Assembly: GCA_965602045.1 (NCBI GenBank)
Contig: CBFCXR010000023.1
Location: forward strand, 1-22,592
From: G020354785 sp965602045
GTDB lineage: Bacteria; Bacteroidota; Bacteroidia; Bacteroidales; UBA10428
Direction: 5' to 3'
DNA: 22,592 nt
In this document: positions 7,764-14,067 of the stretch, in pieces
Position numbering within the stretch: position 1 is the stretch's first letter
How the letters are laid out: each line of letters begins with the position of its first letter
Position numbers and translations under genes: made by a program
Notes under the pieces: model-generated
What the model saw: only the letters and a program-made list of their open reading frames with translations
What the model was told of the DNA's origin: nothing
The model's database searches: none

Positions 7764-7800
7764 AATATTAGATAGCTAACCAGCTATAATATTTTCTTAT
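7764..7800 (+). terminator. Hairpin terminator after lon
   Basis: A stem of ATAGCT (7772-7777) / AGCTAT (7782-7787) with loop AACC is extended by AATATT (7764-7769) / AATATT (7788-7793) across a 2-base bulge, and followed by TTCTTAT. It starts 3 bases after the lon stop. The T-run is short, so termination strength is uncertain. Confidence 0.55.
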
Positions 7801-7905
7801 AATGCCTTACGGTCTTAACTTATTATAAATATGTTATATTATTATTATTAAAGAAATCAAATATTTTCATATTTTTATAGATATTATAATTATTTACTAA
7901 TTATT

Positions 7906-8439
7906 ATGAAAATGGCGCCAGGTGTTTTTTGGGGAATATTATTAGTAATCGTTGGATTAGGATTAATATTCCGTATAATATTTGATGTAAACCTGTTTAG
8001 AGTAATAATTGCGGTATTACTAATTCTGGCGGGGATAAAAATTCTGGTAGGAGATAGGGGGATCTTTAACTTTAAAACTGAAAAAAATGATGTTTTGTTC
8101 GGTGAAAGAAAGATCTCAACTACTCCGAATAATAATACTGAATATAATGTGATTTTTGGTAAAACCGTATTCGACTTTCGTGATATAGATTTTAAAGATA
8201 ATAAGCCGATAAGGCTAAAAATGAATACTATCTTTGGAAGTTCTGTGATTAAAATAAGCAAAGAAACACCTGTTAAGATTAAGGCTGACGTTGCTTTTGC
8301 AGGTACAAAAATGCCGGATGGAAATTCAATTGCATTTGGCACATCTTACTATAGTACAGATTCATTTGATAGTAGCGGGAATTATCTTTATATTGAATCT
8401 CATGTGGTATTTGGAAGCCTGGAAATAAAATCTTACTAA
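7906..8439 (+). CDS. LiaF-like membrane protein with LiaF C-terminal type domain
   Basis: The 177-aa protein starts with two hydrophobic segments (about residues 5-23 and 29-48) in the pattern GVFWGILLVIVGLGLIF, typical of the LiaI/LiaF-like transmembrane region. The rest is a soluble beta-rich domain with repeated Phe-Gly strand turns (NVIFGKTVFDF, NTIFGSSVIKI, HVVFGSLEIKS), the mark of the LiaF C-terminal / cell-wall-active antibiotic response domain. In Firmicutes LiaF restrains the LiaSR two-component system; no such genes are near here, so the function in this organism is unknown. An envelope-stress role is inference. It stands alone between the lon terminator and the HAD gene, with no consensus promoter visible. 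Confidence 0.7.
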   Translation: MKMAPGVFWGILLVIVGLGLIFRIIFDVNLFRVIIAVLLILAGIKILVGDRGIFNFKTEKNDVLFGERKISTTPNNNTEYNVIFGKTVFDFRDIDFKDNKPIRLKMNTIFGSSVIKISKETPVKIKADVAFAGTKMPDGNSIAFGTSYYSTDSFDSSGNYLYIESHVVFGSLEIKSY

Positions 8440-8519
8440 TGTGATGTACTCCCTGATTTTAGCTTTATAAAAAACTCAGCTTTTAAATAATTTTAGATTT
8501 TATATTAAGTTATTTTTAC

Positions 8520-9167
8520 ATGTTAAATCACGAATCAACAATAATATGGGATTGGAATGGAACGTTACTGGATGATGTTAATATTTGTATTGAGATAATG
8601 AATAGAATTCTTCATAAGCGGGGATTAAAACCGTTGACCAAAGCAAGATATCAGGAAATATTTCAGTTCCCGGTTATAGAATATTATAAGAAGTTAGGAT
8701 TTGATTTTGACAGGGACTCGTTTGAAAGTTTATCGGTAGAATTTATTGAGAGCTACAACCGGGAATTAAAAAAGGCAGATTTATTTAAACACTCGGTTGA
8801 TATTTTAAAAGAATTTAAGGCACGCAACTATTTACAAATAGTTATTTCTGCCATGGAACAAAGGGCTTTAATAAAATCGCTCAGAGATAAAGTAGTATCA
8901 GGTTATTTTGATTATATGATTGGGATAAATGATCATTATGCCATTAGCAAAGTAGAGTTTGCTGTAGATTTTATTAAGAAAAATAATATTTATCCGGGAA
9001 AAACTGTTTTGATTGGCGATACAACACATGATTATGAAGTTGCGCAGGCTATTGGTTGTAAATGCCTGCTTGTGGCAAATGGCCATCAATCATACAGTAA
9101 ATTATCACTTACGACGGTTCCGGTTTATAAGAACCTTAAATATATATTAGGTATAATTAGTAATTAA
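8520..9167 (+). CDS. HAD superfamily hydrolase, phosphoglycolate phosphatase-like
   Basis: The 215-aa protein has the haloacid dehalogenase order: motif I IIWDWNGTLLDD with nucleophile Asp11, an alpha-helical cap (about 20-85), motif II VISA near residue 106, motif III Lys144 in ISKVEFA, and motif IV GDTTHD with Asp167 and Asp171. The residue two after the nucleophile, normally Asp as general acid/base, is Asn13. Many Bacteroidota HAD proteins have the same DWNGT variant, so it may still be a phosphatase; the substrate is unknown. It lies 19 bases before coaD on the same strand and is probably cotranscribed with it. A role in metabolite repair is possible but not shown. Confidence 0.8.
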   Translation: MLNHESTIIWDWNGTLLDDVNICIEIMNRILHKRGLKPLTKARYQEIFQFPVIEYYKKLGFDFDRDSFESLSVEFIESYNRELKKADLFKHSVDILKEFKARNYLQIVISAMEQRALIKSLRDKVVSGYFDYMIGINDHYAISKVEFAVDFIKKNNIYPGKTVLIGDTTHDYEVAQAIGCKCLLVANGHQSYSKLSLTTVPVYKNLKYILGIISN

Positions 9168-9186
9168 TAAGTTTAAATCTTGAAAT

Positions 9187-9651
9187 ATGGAAAAGATTGC
9201 TATTTTCCCGGGGTCCTTTGACCCATTTACAATTGGACATGAATCAGTTGTTAGAAGAGCTTTCCCCTTATTTGATAAGATAATAATTGCTATAGGAATT
9301 AATACCGGGAAAGGAGAATATTTCCCTCTCAAAAAAAGAATAAAATGGATTAGCGGAGTATTTAAAGATGATCCCCAGGTAGAAGTTAAAACTTACCAGC
9401 GACTAACAGTAGATTTTTGTAAAGAAGTTAATGCCAGGTATATTTTAAGGGGTTTACGAACAGCATCTGATTTTGAATATGAAAGGGCGATTGCGCAAAC
9501 TAACAAAGCGATGTATCCTGAGATAGAAACAGTATTTTTGCTGACAATGCCCCAGCATACACCTATTAACTCTACAATTGTTAGAGATATCATAAGGTAT
9601 GGCGGAGATGCAAGCTCCTTTTTGCCTGAAAACATGAATATTAATGAATGA
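9187..9651 (+). CDS. coaD: Phosphopantetheine adenylyltransferase
   Basis: The 154-aa protein is CoaD, which transfers AMP from ATP to 4'-phosphopantetheine to give dephospho-CoA, the penultimate step of CoA synthesis, in the cytosol. The nucleotidyltransferase signature is intact: PGSFDPFTIGH at residues 8-18 with the T-x-G-H motif (15-18), ILRGLRTASDFEYE in the middle and the C-terminal NSTIVRDI corresponding to ISSTxVR. Length is typical. It sits between a HAD phosphatase (19 bases upstream) and a thioredoxin-like gene whose ATG overlaps the coaD stop in ATGA, so translation of the two is probably coupled. The TGA stop falls at the usual family end. Confidence 0.96.
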   Translation: MEKIAIFPGSFDPFTIGHESVVRRAFPLFDKIIIAIGINTGKGEYFPLKKRIKWISGVFKDDPQVEVKTYQRLTVDFCKEVNARYILRGLRTASDFEYERAIAQTNKAMYPEIETVFLLTMPQHTPINSTIVRDIIRYGGDASSFLPENMNINE

Positions 9652-11078
9652 AAATTTTCAATATGGATAAATTAGCCGGTATTTTATGCACATTCTTTCT
9701 ATTATCATTATGTTTAATATCATCATCTCAAAACGTTATTTTATATGGAAATGCTATCACATACTCAGGCCATGAAATAGTATTTAACAGATTTTGTGAT
9801 TTAATTTCAGGTGAGGAAGAAGAGATCGGGAGATGTAAAGTAGATAGTAATGGGAATTTTAAAATTTCTTTTGATTTGGAAAGTACTGCATTTATTTTTT
9901 CTCATTTGGGGGTCTATAAAGCCTTTTTATATGTGGAACCAGATAAAAAATATGAGATTATCCTACCTGAAAAAACTGATAAAACGCCGGAAGATAAACT
10001 CAATCCTTATTTTGTTGAATCAGGGATACAACTGGGAATGGCTAATATAGATACTAATGAGTTAAATTTCCTTATCAGAATATTCAATGATGCATATATT
10101 CCGTTTTATAATAAGCATGTTATAAACGTTGTTAACAGCAATGATTTCTCAGAATTAGATGTGGATATTGAAAAAATTGAGAAACCATTTGTTAGCTCAA
10201 CTAATAAATATTTTAATGAATACCGGGAATACCGTTATGGGATATTAAGACTTATGGCTACCCAAAAGAAGGTTAAAAATATTTCTGAAAAATATTTTAA
10301 AGATAAACCTGTATTATATGATAATCCTGCCTATATGGAGCTTTTTAATCAGGTATATAATAAATATTTTATGTTTTTTGGAAGAACAAATGAAGGAAGG
10401 GAAATATATAGTATAGTAAATAGATCAAAAAGCTATTCAGAATTAATAAATATAATTACTCAAAATAGTAATTTTTATAATGAGCCAATTTTGGAGTTAG
10501 TTATTCTTAAGGCTATATATAATGAATTCTATGACAGCAATTTTTCACGAAGTGGTTTACTTTGTATTCTTGACAGTTTGATGTTACAGACAAAAATACA
10601 TCAGCATAAGTTAATAGGAGAGACAATTAAAACCAAAATAACAAAACTTCTTTCAGGATATGATCCTCCGGCTTTTGAATTATATGACGCTGATAGCAAT
10701 CTTATTACATTAAGTAATTTTAAAGGAAAATATGTTTATTTAAACTTTTGCACATCTTCTAGCTATACTTGCCTGGGTGAATTTGAAATTCTTGATGCTT
10801 TATATGAAAGACACAAAGAAAGATTAGAAATCGTTACAATTGCAGTTGATCCGGAAAGGGATAAATTCAAAGATTTTCTAAAAGCAAAAAAATACAAGTG
10901 GAAATTTCTTTATTTTGGTAATCAGCCTGAAATTCTTAATGAATACGATGTAAGGGCTTATCCGACTTATTTTTTAATAGGGCCCGATGGAAGATTAATA
11001 TTTTCGCCATGCCCGTCACCATCCGAGAATTTTGAATCAAAGTTGTATAATACTATGAAAGAAAGAGGAGACTTATAA
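9648..11078 (+). CDS. Exported TlpA-like thioredoxin-fold protein with degenerate active site
   Basis: The 476-aa protein starts with a signal peptide: a short basic start, hydrophobic LAGILCTFFLLSLCLI, then a likely signal peptidase I site after ISSS. The middle (about 30-330) resembles the long helical and DUF4369-like N-terminal regions of Bacteroidota TlpA-family proteins. About 335-476 is a thioredoxin fold: FELYDADSNLITLSNFKGKY, a central strand YVYLNF, ITIAVDPERDKF and cis-Pro439 in RAYPTYFLIGPDG. The place where TlpA proteins have WCxxC reads SSYTC: the first cysteine is Ser372, only Cys375 remains, and an extra Cys368 precedes it. Classical disulfide exchange is therefore unlikely. 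The start overlaps coaD by four bases; the stop overlaps the convergent Nudix gene by six. Exported, probably periplasmic; partner unknown. Confidence 0.75.
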   Translation: MKIFNMDKLAGILCTFFLLSLCLISSSQNVILYGNAITYSGHEIVFNRFCDLISGEEEEIGRCKVDSNGNFKISFDLESTAFIFSHLGVYKAFLYVEPDKKYEIILPEKTDKTPEDKLNPYFVESGIQLGMANIDTNELNFLIRIFNDAYIPFYNKHVINVVNSNDFSELDVDIEKIEKPFVSSTNKYFNEYREYRYGILRLMATQKKVKNISEKYFKDKPVLYDNPAYMELFNQVYNKYFMFFGRTNEGREIYSIVNRSKSYSELINIITQNSNFYNEPILELVILKAIYNEFYDSNFSRSGLLCILDSLMLQTKIHQHKLIGETIKTKITKLLSGYDPPAFELYDADSNLITLSNFKGKYVYLNFCTSSSYTCLGEFEILDALYERHKERLEIVTIAVDPERDKFKDFLKAKKYKWKFLYFGNQPEILNEYDVRAYPTYFLIGPDGRLIFSPCPSPSENFESKLYNTMKERGDL

Positions 11079-11693
11079 TCCAACAAGTTTTTCATGTCGG
11101 AATATATCGAGGATTAACTGATAAGTATTTTTTATAACCTCGTCTAATTTTGTCTTTTTAAACCATTTTACTTCAGTAATATCTTCTTTTATCTGTGGCG
11201 TTGGTGCACGATTACCTGTATATAGCATTTCAAACCAATAAGTTTTTTTTAATACAAGGCGCCCTTCAATTAAATAAGTATGATATGTGGATATTAAAGG
11301 TTGCACAATTTCGATGTTATCAATACCGCATTCTTCAGATACTTCTCTAATTGAGGCTTTATGAAGACTTTCCCCTTTTTTAACTTTTCCCTTGGGCAAA
11401 TCCCACTTATTGCGGCGTTTAATAATCAGAATTTCGCCGTTTTTATTTTTTACCAATCCGCCGGCAGCATCAATATTTTTAAAACAAGCACGGAATGATT
11501 TGTGCAATTCTTCTATATTATAGTGAAATAAATATAATGCATTAATTTTTGTAAGCCTGTTATAAAAGTTTATAAGATCCAGCAATTCCAGGCGGTTTTG
11601 ATATCTGTAAAATAATCCATCATTATTTTGGAAATAATTTAAAAAATCATCTATTAAAAAAACTTTCCGATCGTTGAAAAAAACTTTATACAT
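11073..11693 (-). CDS. Nudix hydrolase
   Basis: The 206-aa protein has a perfect Nudix box at residues 102-124: Gly102, Glu108, Arg116-Glu117 and Glu120-Glu121, ending in Gly123-Ile124 (G-x5-E-x7-R-E-U-x-E-E-x-G-U). It is preceded by the usual strand AAGGLVKNKNGEILIIKR and WDLPKGK. Such proteins hydrolyse nucleoside diphosphates linked to another group; WDLPKGK recalls the diadenosine-polyphosphate and MutT-like groups, but I cannot name the substrate. About 70 N-terminal residues precede the Nudix fold with no recognised domain. The gene is divergent from pyrE, start codons 7 bases apart, and this pairing is, from memory, common in Bacteroidota. Confidence 0.9.
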   Translation of the reverse strand: MYKVFFNDRKVFLIDDFLNYFQNNDGLFYRYQNRLELLDLINFYNRLTKINALYLFHYNIEELHKSFRACFKNIDAAGGLVKNKNGEILIIKRRNKWDLPKGKVKKGESLHKASIREVSEECGIDNIEIVQPLISTYHTYLIEGRLVLKKTYWFEMLYTGNRAPTPQIKEDITEVKWFKKTKLDEVIKNTYQLILDIFRHEKLVGL

Positions 11694-11696
11694 TTG
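11664..11696 (+). promoter_or_regulatory. pyrE promoter overlapping the Nudix start codon
   Basis: TACATTTG (11689-11696) is an exact TAnnTTTG -7 box. TTTC (11664-11667), 21 bases upstream, is a one-mismatch -33 box. The pyrE ATG is only 4 bases downstream of the -7 box, so transcription would start at or within a few bases of the start codon. The CAT at 11691-11693 inside the box is the complement of the Nudix start codon. Confidence 0.55.
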
Positions 11697-11700
11697 TTCT

Positions 11701-12348
11701 ATGGCTAATAGTGAAAAACAAATTGCAGAGCTCTTACTGCAAATTAAGGCAATAAAAATTAATGTTGCAAAACCTTTTCAATGGGCTTCAGGATGGAAAT
11801 CTCCCATTTACTGCGATAACAGAAAAACTCTATCCTATCCAAAAATAAGAAATATTATCAGAAAACATTTTATTAATCTGATAAATGAAAAATTTGAAAA
11901 TGTTGAAGCTATTGCAGGAATAGCTACAGGGGCGATTGCACATAGTGCTTTTATAGCCGACTCATTAGATTTGCCTTTATTATATGTTCGTTCAACTCAA
12001 AAGAATCATGGACTTCAGAATCTTATCGAAGGAGAAATAATCCCAAATCAAAGAATTGTAATTGTTGAGGATCTTGTTTCAACGGGAGGAAGTAGTCTTA
12101 AAGCTGCAAGTGCCTTGAGTAATAGTAATTTTAATATATTAGGGATGACAGCCATTTTTAGCTATGAGTTTGAATCTACTGTAAAAAGATTTAGCGAGGC
12201 TAAATGCAAGTTGTACACTTTATGTGGTTTAAAAGTACTGGTTGAATCGGCTATAGAGTCGGGATATATTAAGCCGGAAGAACTGAAACTTATAGAACTA
12301 TGGCATGAGAACCCGGAAAATTGGGGTGCTAAAAACAATACAGATTAG
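11701..12348 (+). CDS. pyrE: Orotate phosphoribosyltransferase
   Basis: The 215-aa protein (from ATG 11701) joins orotate and PRPP to give orotidine 5'-phosphate in pyrimidine synthesis. It has ASGWKSPIYCDNR near the N-terminus, GIATGAIAHSAFIADSL for the ribose/base pocket, YVRSTQKNHG for the catalytic loop and the PRPP signature IVIVEDLVSTGGSS (from about residue 119; Glu123-Asp124). I chose 11701 over an in-frame ATG at 11674 because the longer form would overlap the divergent Nudix start and its 9 extra residues are not family-like. A SRPBCC gene starts at the next base after the TAG stop. Catalytic residues look complete. Confidence 0.94.
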   Translation: MANSEKQIAELLLQIKAIKINVAKPFQWASGWKSPIYCDNRKTLSYPKIRNIIRKHFINLINEKFENVEAIAGIATGAIAHSAFIADSLDLPLLYVRSTQKNHGLQNLIEGEIIPNQRIVIVEDLVSTGGSSLKAASALSNSNFNILGMTAIFSYEFESTVKRFSEAKCKLYTLCGLKVLVESAIESGYIKPEELKLIELWHENPENWGAKNNTD

Positions 12349-12753
12349 ATGATAAAGCTGGAAAGCAAGATAGGAAAAATTAACAGTTCTGAAGAAAATA
12401 TTTATAATTTCTTGTCAAACTTCAACAATTTTCAGAAACTGTTTCCCAGGGACAAAATAAGAAACTGGGAGTCTTCTGAAGATTCATGTCACTTTATATT
12501 AGATGGGATAGGAGAAACTGGCATGAAAATGATAGAAAGGGAGCCTTTTAAGCTAATAAAAATTACCGGGGAGGAAAATAATAAATTAGATTTTAATTTT
12601 TGGATTCAACTCAAAAAAGTTGAAGAAAATGATACCAGAATAAAACTGACAATAGAAGCTAATATTAATCCGATGCTACAAATGATAGCAAAAAAGCCAT
12701 TACAAAATTTTCTTGATACCCTTATTGAACAAATGGAGCAATTTAATTTCTAG
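12349..12753 (+). CDS. SRPBCC (START-like) domain protein
   Basis: The 134-aa protein has the layout of a single small SRPBCC ligand-binding domain: N-terminal strand KLESKIGKINSSEENIYNFL leading into a helix, the characteristic LSNFNNFQKLFP, beta-strands with a WIQLKKVEENDTRIKLTIEA segment, and a long C-terminal helix (KPLQNFLDTLIEQM). It is related to polyketide-cyclase-like and CoxG-like folds that bind hydrophobic ligands, but no ligand can be predicted. The ATG directly abuts the pyrE stop (TAGATG), so the two are cotranscribed and probably translationally coupled. The pair is, from memory, common in Bacteroidota, suggesting a conserved but unknown job. It lies 3 bases from the end of the convergent birA. 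Confidence 0.75.
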   Translation: MIKLESKIGKINSSEENIYNFLSNFNNFQKLFPRDKIRNWESSEDSCHFILDGIGETGMKMIEREPFKLIKITGEENNKLDFNFWIQLKKVEENDTRIKLTIEANINPMLQMIAKKPLQNFLDTLIEQMEQFNF

Positions 12754-12756
12754 AAA

Positions 12757-13506
12757 TTAACAGGGAAAAATCACTTCTTTGAAATTGTATTTTCTTGGCT
12801 TATCAGAATCAGTTTTAATTAATAACATACCGGTTTCTTCAACACCCAGAATTGTACCTTGAAATTTGCCATTTTTATCAGTAAATGATGCATTTTTATT
12901 CACTAAAAAAAGATGTCTTTGGTAATTAGTTTTAATCTTAATATAATTTAAATTGTACAACAAATTTGTCCATTTATTAAGATAAAATATTAATGATTTG
13001 TAAGTATTCCTAAGATCGAAGATTTTATCTGATTCCAAACATATTGATGTTGGATTCGGAGCATTGCTAATAAAATCCTTTTGATTTACATTAATTCCTA
13101 TTCCAGCAACAGAACTAATCATTCTGTCTTTTATTAAGGAATTTTCAATTAATATTCCGGCAATCTTTTTATTTTTTACATAAATATCATTTGGCCATTT
13201 AATTTTAGAATTAATGGACATATGATCTAAAAACTCAACAATTCCTAACGATATACTCATTGTAATATAAAACTGTAGCCGGGCATTTAAAAATTCCGGA
13301 TATAAAATAATACTGAATGTAAGATTTTTACCTTTTTCACTTTCCCAGAAATTACCTTTTAGTCCCTTTCCTTTTTTTTGAAAATCTGCCAAAATTACTG
13401 TTCCTTCTTCAACCTTTCCTTCTTTAAGCAGGTTCTTACAATAATCATTCGTAGAATCAATGAGATCAAGCTCTATGAGATTATTGCCTAAAAATATAAA
13501 GCTCAT
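12757..13506 (-). CDS. birA: Biotin--[acetyl-CoA-carboxylase] ligase (no DNA-binding domain)
   Basis: The 249-aa protein activates biotin with ATP and attaches it to the lysine of biotin carboxyl carrier protein. It has the ATP/biotin loop GKGLKGNFWES (G46-x-G48-x-x-G51), the KWPND segment at 103-107 and NKKIAGILIE with Lys114 as the catalytic lysine (E. coli Lys183), then AGIGINVN. The N-terminus starts directly with the catalytic domain (LIELDLIDSTND), so it is a class I ligase without the helix-turn-helix that lets E. coli BirA repress biotin genes. A C-terminal SH3-like domain (about 205-249, with FQGTILGVEETGMLLIK) is present. It is divergent from rsfS and convergent with the SRPBCC gene. 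Confidence 0.93.
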   Translation of the reverse strand: MSFIFLGNNLIELDLIDSTNDYCKNLLKEGKVEEGTVILADFQKKGKGLKGNFWESEKGKNLTFSIILYPEFLNARLQFYITMSISLGIVEFLDHMSINSKIKWPNDIYVKNKKIAGILIENSLIKDRMISSVAGIGINVNQKDFISNAPNPTSICLESDKIFDLRNTYKSLIFYLNKWTNLLYNLNYIKIKTNYQRHLFLVNKNASFTDKNGKFQGTILGVEETGMLLIKTDSDKPRKYNFKEVIFPC

Positions 13507-13527
13507 ATTTTAAATTTTAATAGTTTT

Positions 13528-13564
13528 TTTTAACAATAATTTTTTGGTATTGTTATTGTTAAAA
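13528..13564. repeat. Perfect 12-bp inverted repeat in the birA-rsfS divergent region
   Basis: TTTTAACAATAA (13528-13539) and its exact reverse complement TTATTGTTAAAA (13553-13564) are separated by 13 bases. It begins 21 bases upstream of the birA start codon (- strand), so it would lie in the birA leader RNA or be an operator. It does not resemble the E. coli BirA operator (TTGTAAACC arms). Confidence 0.6.
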
Positions 13565-13574
13565 CAAATATTGG

Positions 13575-13582
13575 CAAATTTA
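13575..13582 (-). promoter_or_regulatory. Possible birA -7 box
   Basis: On the - strand TAAATTTG matches TAnnTTTG exactly. The nearest TTTG upstream (complement of 13607-13610) is 24 bases away, longer than usual. It would place transcription start so that the whole inverted repeat is in the leader. Confidence 0.35.
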
Positions 13583-13627
13583 TATATATTAAGGTGTTGC
13601 AGTAAGCAAAATTATAGATTTAAATTA

Positions 13628-13660
13628 TTTTTAGTAAAATGATTAATTTCACTACTTTTG
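13628..13660 (+). promoter_or_regulatory. Promoter of the rsfS-ftsH-cdsA-psd operon
   Basis: TACTTTTG (13653-13660) is an exact -7 box; the -33 position holds only a T-run (about 13628-13632), so that half is weak. The rsfS TTG start follows 33 bases later. Confidence 0.5.
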
Positions 13661-13693
13661 TGTTGAATATTAATAAATTCATTAAATATTAAT

Positions 13694-14050
13694 TTGGGAA
13701 ATAGTATAAAATTATTAGATACAATTATACAAGGAATATTTGAAAAAAAAGGTAAAGAAGTCATTAATATAGATTTAACGCGGCTAAATTATTCAATTTG
13801 TGATAACTTTGTAATATGTCATGGCGATTCAAAAACACAGGTGAATGCAATTGCTGATTCTGTGGAAGAAAAGGTTAAAAAAGATTTAAGCGTTAAAGCA
13901 GGCCATGTTGAAGGTAAGGAAAATGCGCAATGGGTATTAATTGATTTTATTTATATAATTGTTCATATTTTTCAAAAAGAATATAGAGATTATTATAAAT
14001 TGGAAGATTTGTGGAGTGATGGAAAAATTTTAAAAATTGAAGATAAATAA
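13694..14050 (+). CDS. rsfS: Ribosomal silencing factor RsfS
   Basis: The 118-aa protein is RsfS (YbeB/Iojap family), which binds L14 on the large ribosomal subunit and blocks subunit joining when nutrients are scarce. Recognisable parts are LLDTIIQGIFEKKGKEVINI at the N-terminus, the family core SICDNFVICHGDSKTQVNAI, EGKENAQWVLIDF and the C-terminal IFQKEYRDYYKLEDLW. Length is normal. TTG at 13694 is used because an in-frame TGA at 13664-13666 precedes it and there is no ATG between; the protein then starts where the family usually starts. It is the first gene of a four-gene operon, 17 bases before ftsH. Confidence 0.93.
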   Translation: MGNSIKLLDTIIQGIFEKKGKEVINIDLTRLNYSICDNFVICHGDSKTQVNAIADSVEEKVKKDLSVKAGHVEGKENAQWVLIDFIYIIVHIFQKEYRDYYKLEDLWSDGKILKIEDK

Positions 14051-14067
14051 CGTTAATAATAAATTAG

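Noticed and set aside
11674..11700. Longer pyrE start at 11674
   Set aside because: It would overlap the divergent Nudix gene and lie upstream of the promoter's -7 box; the extra residues are not family-like. ATG 11701 fits PyrE proteins.
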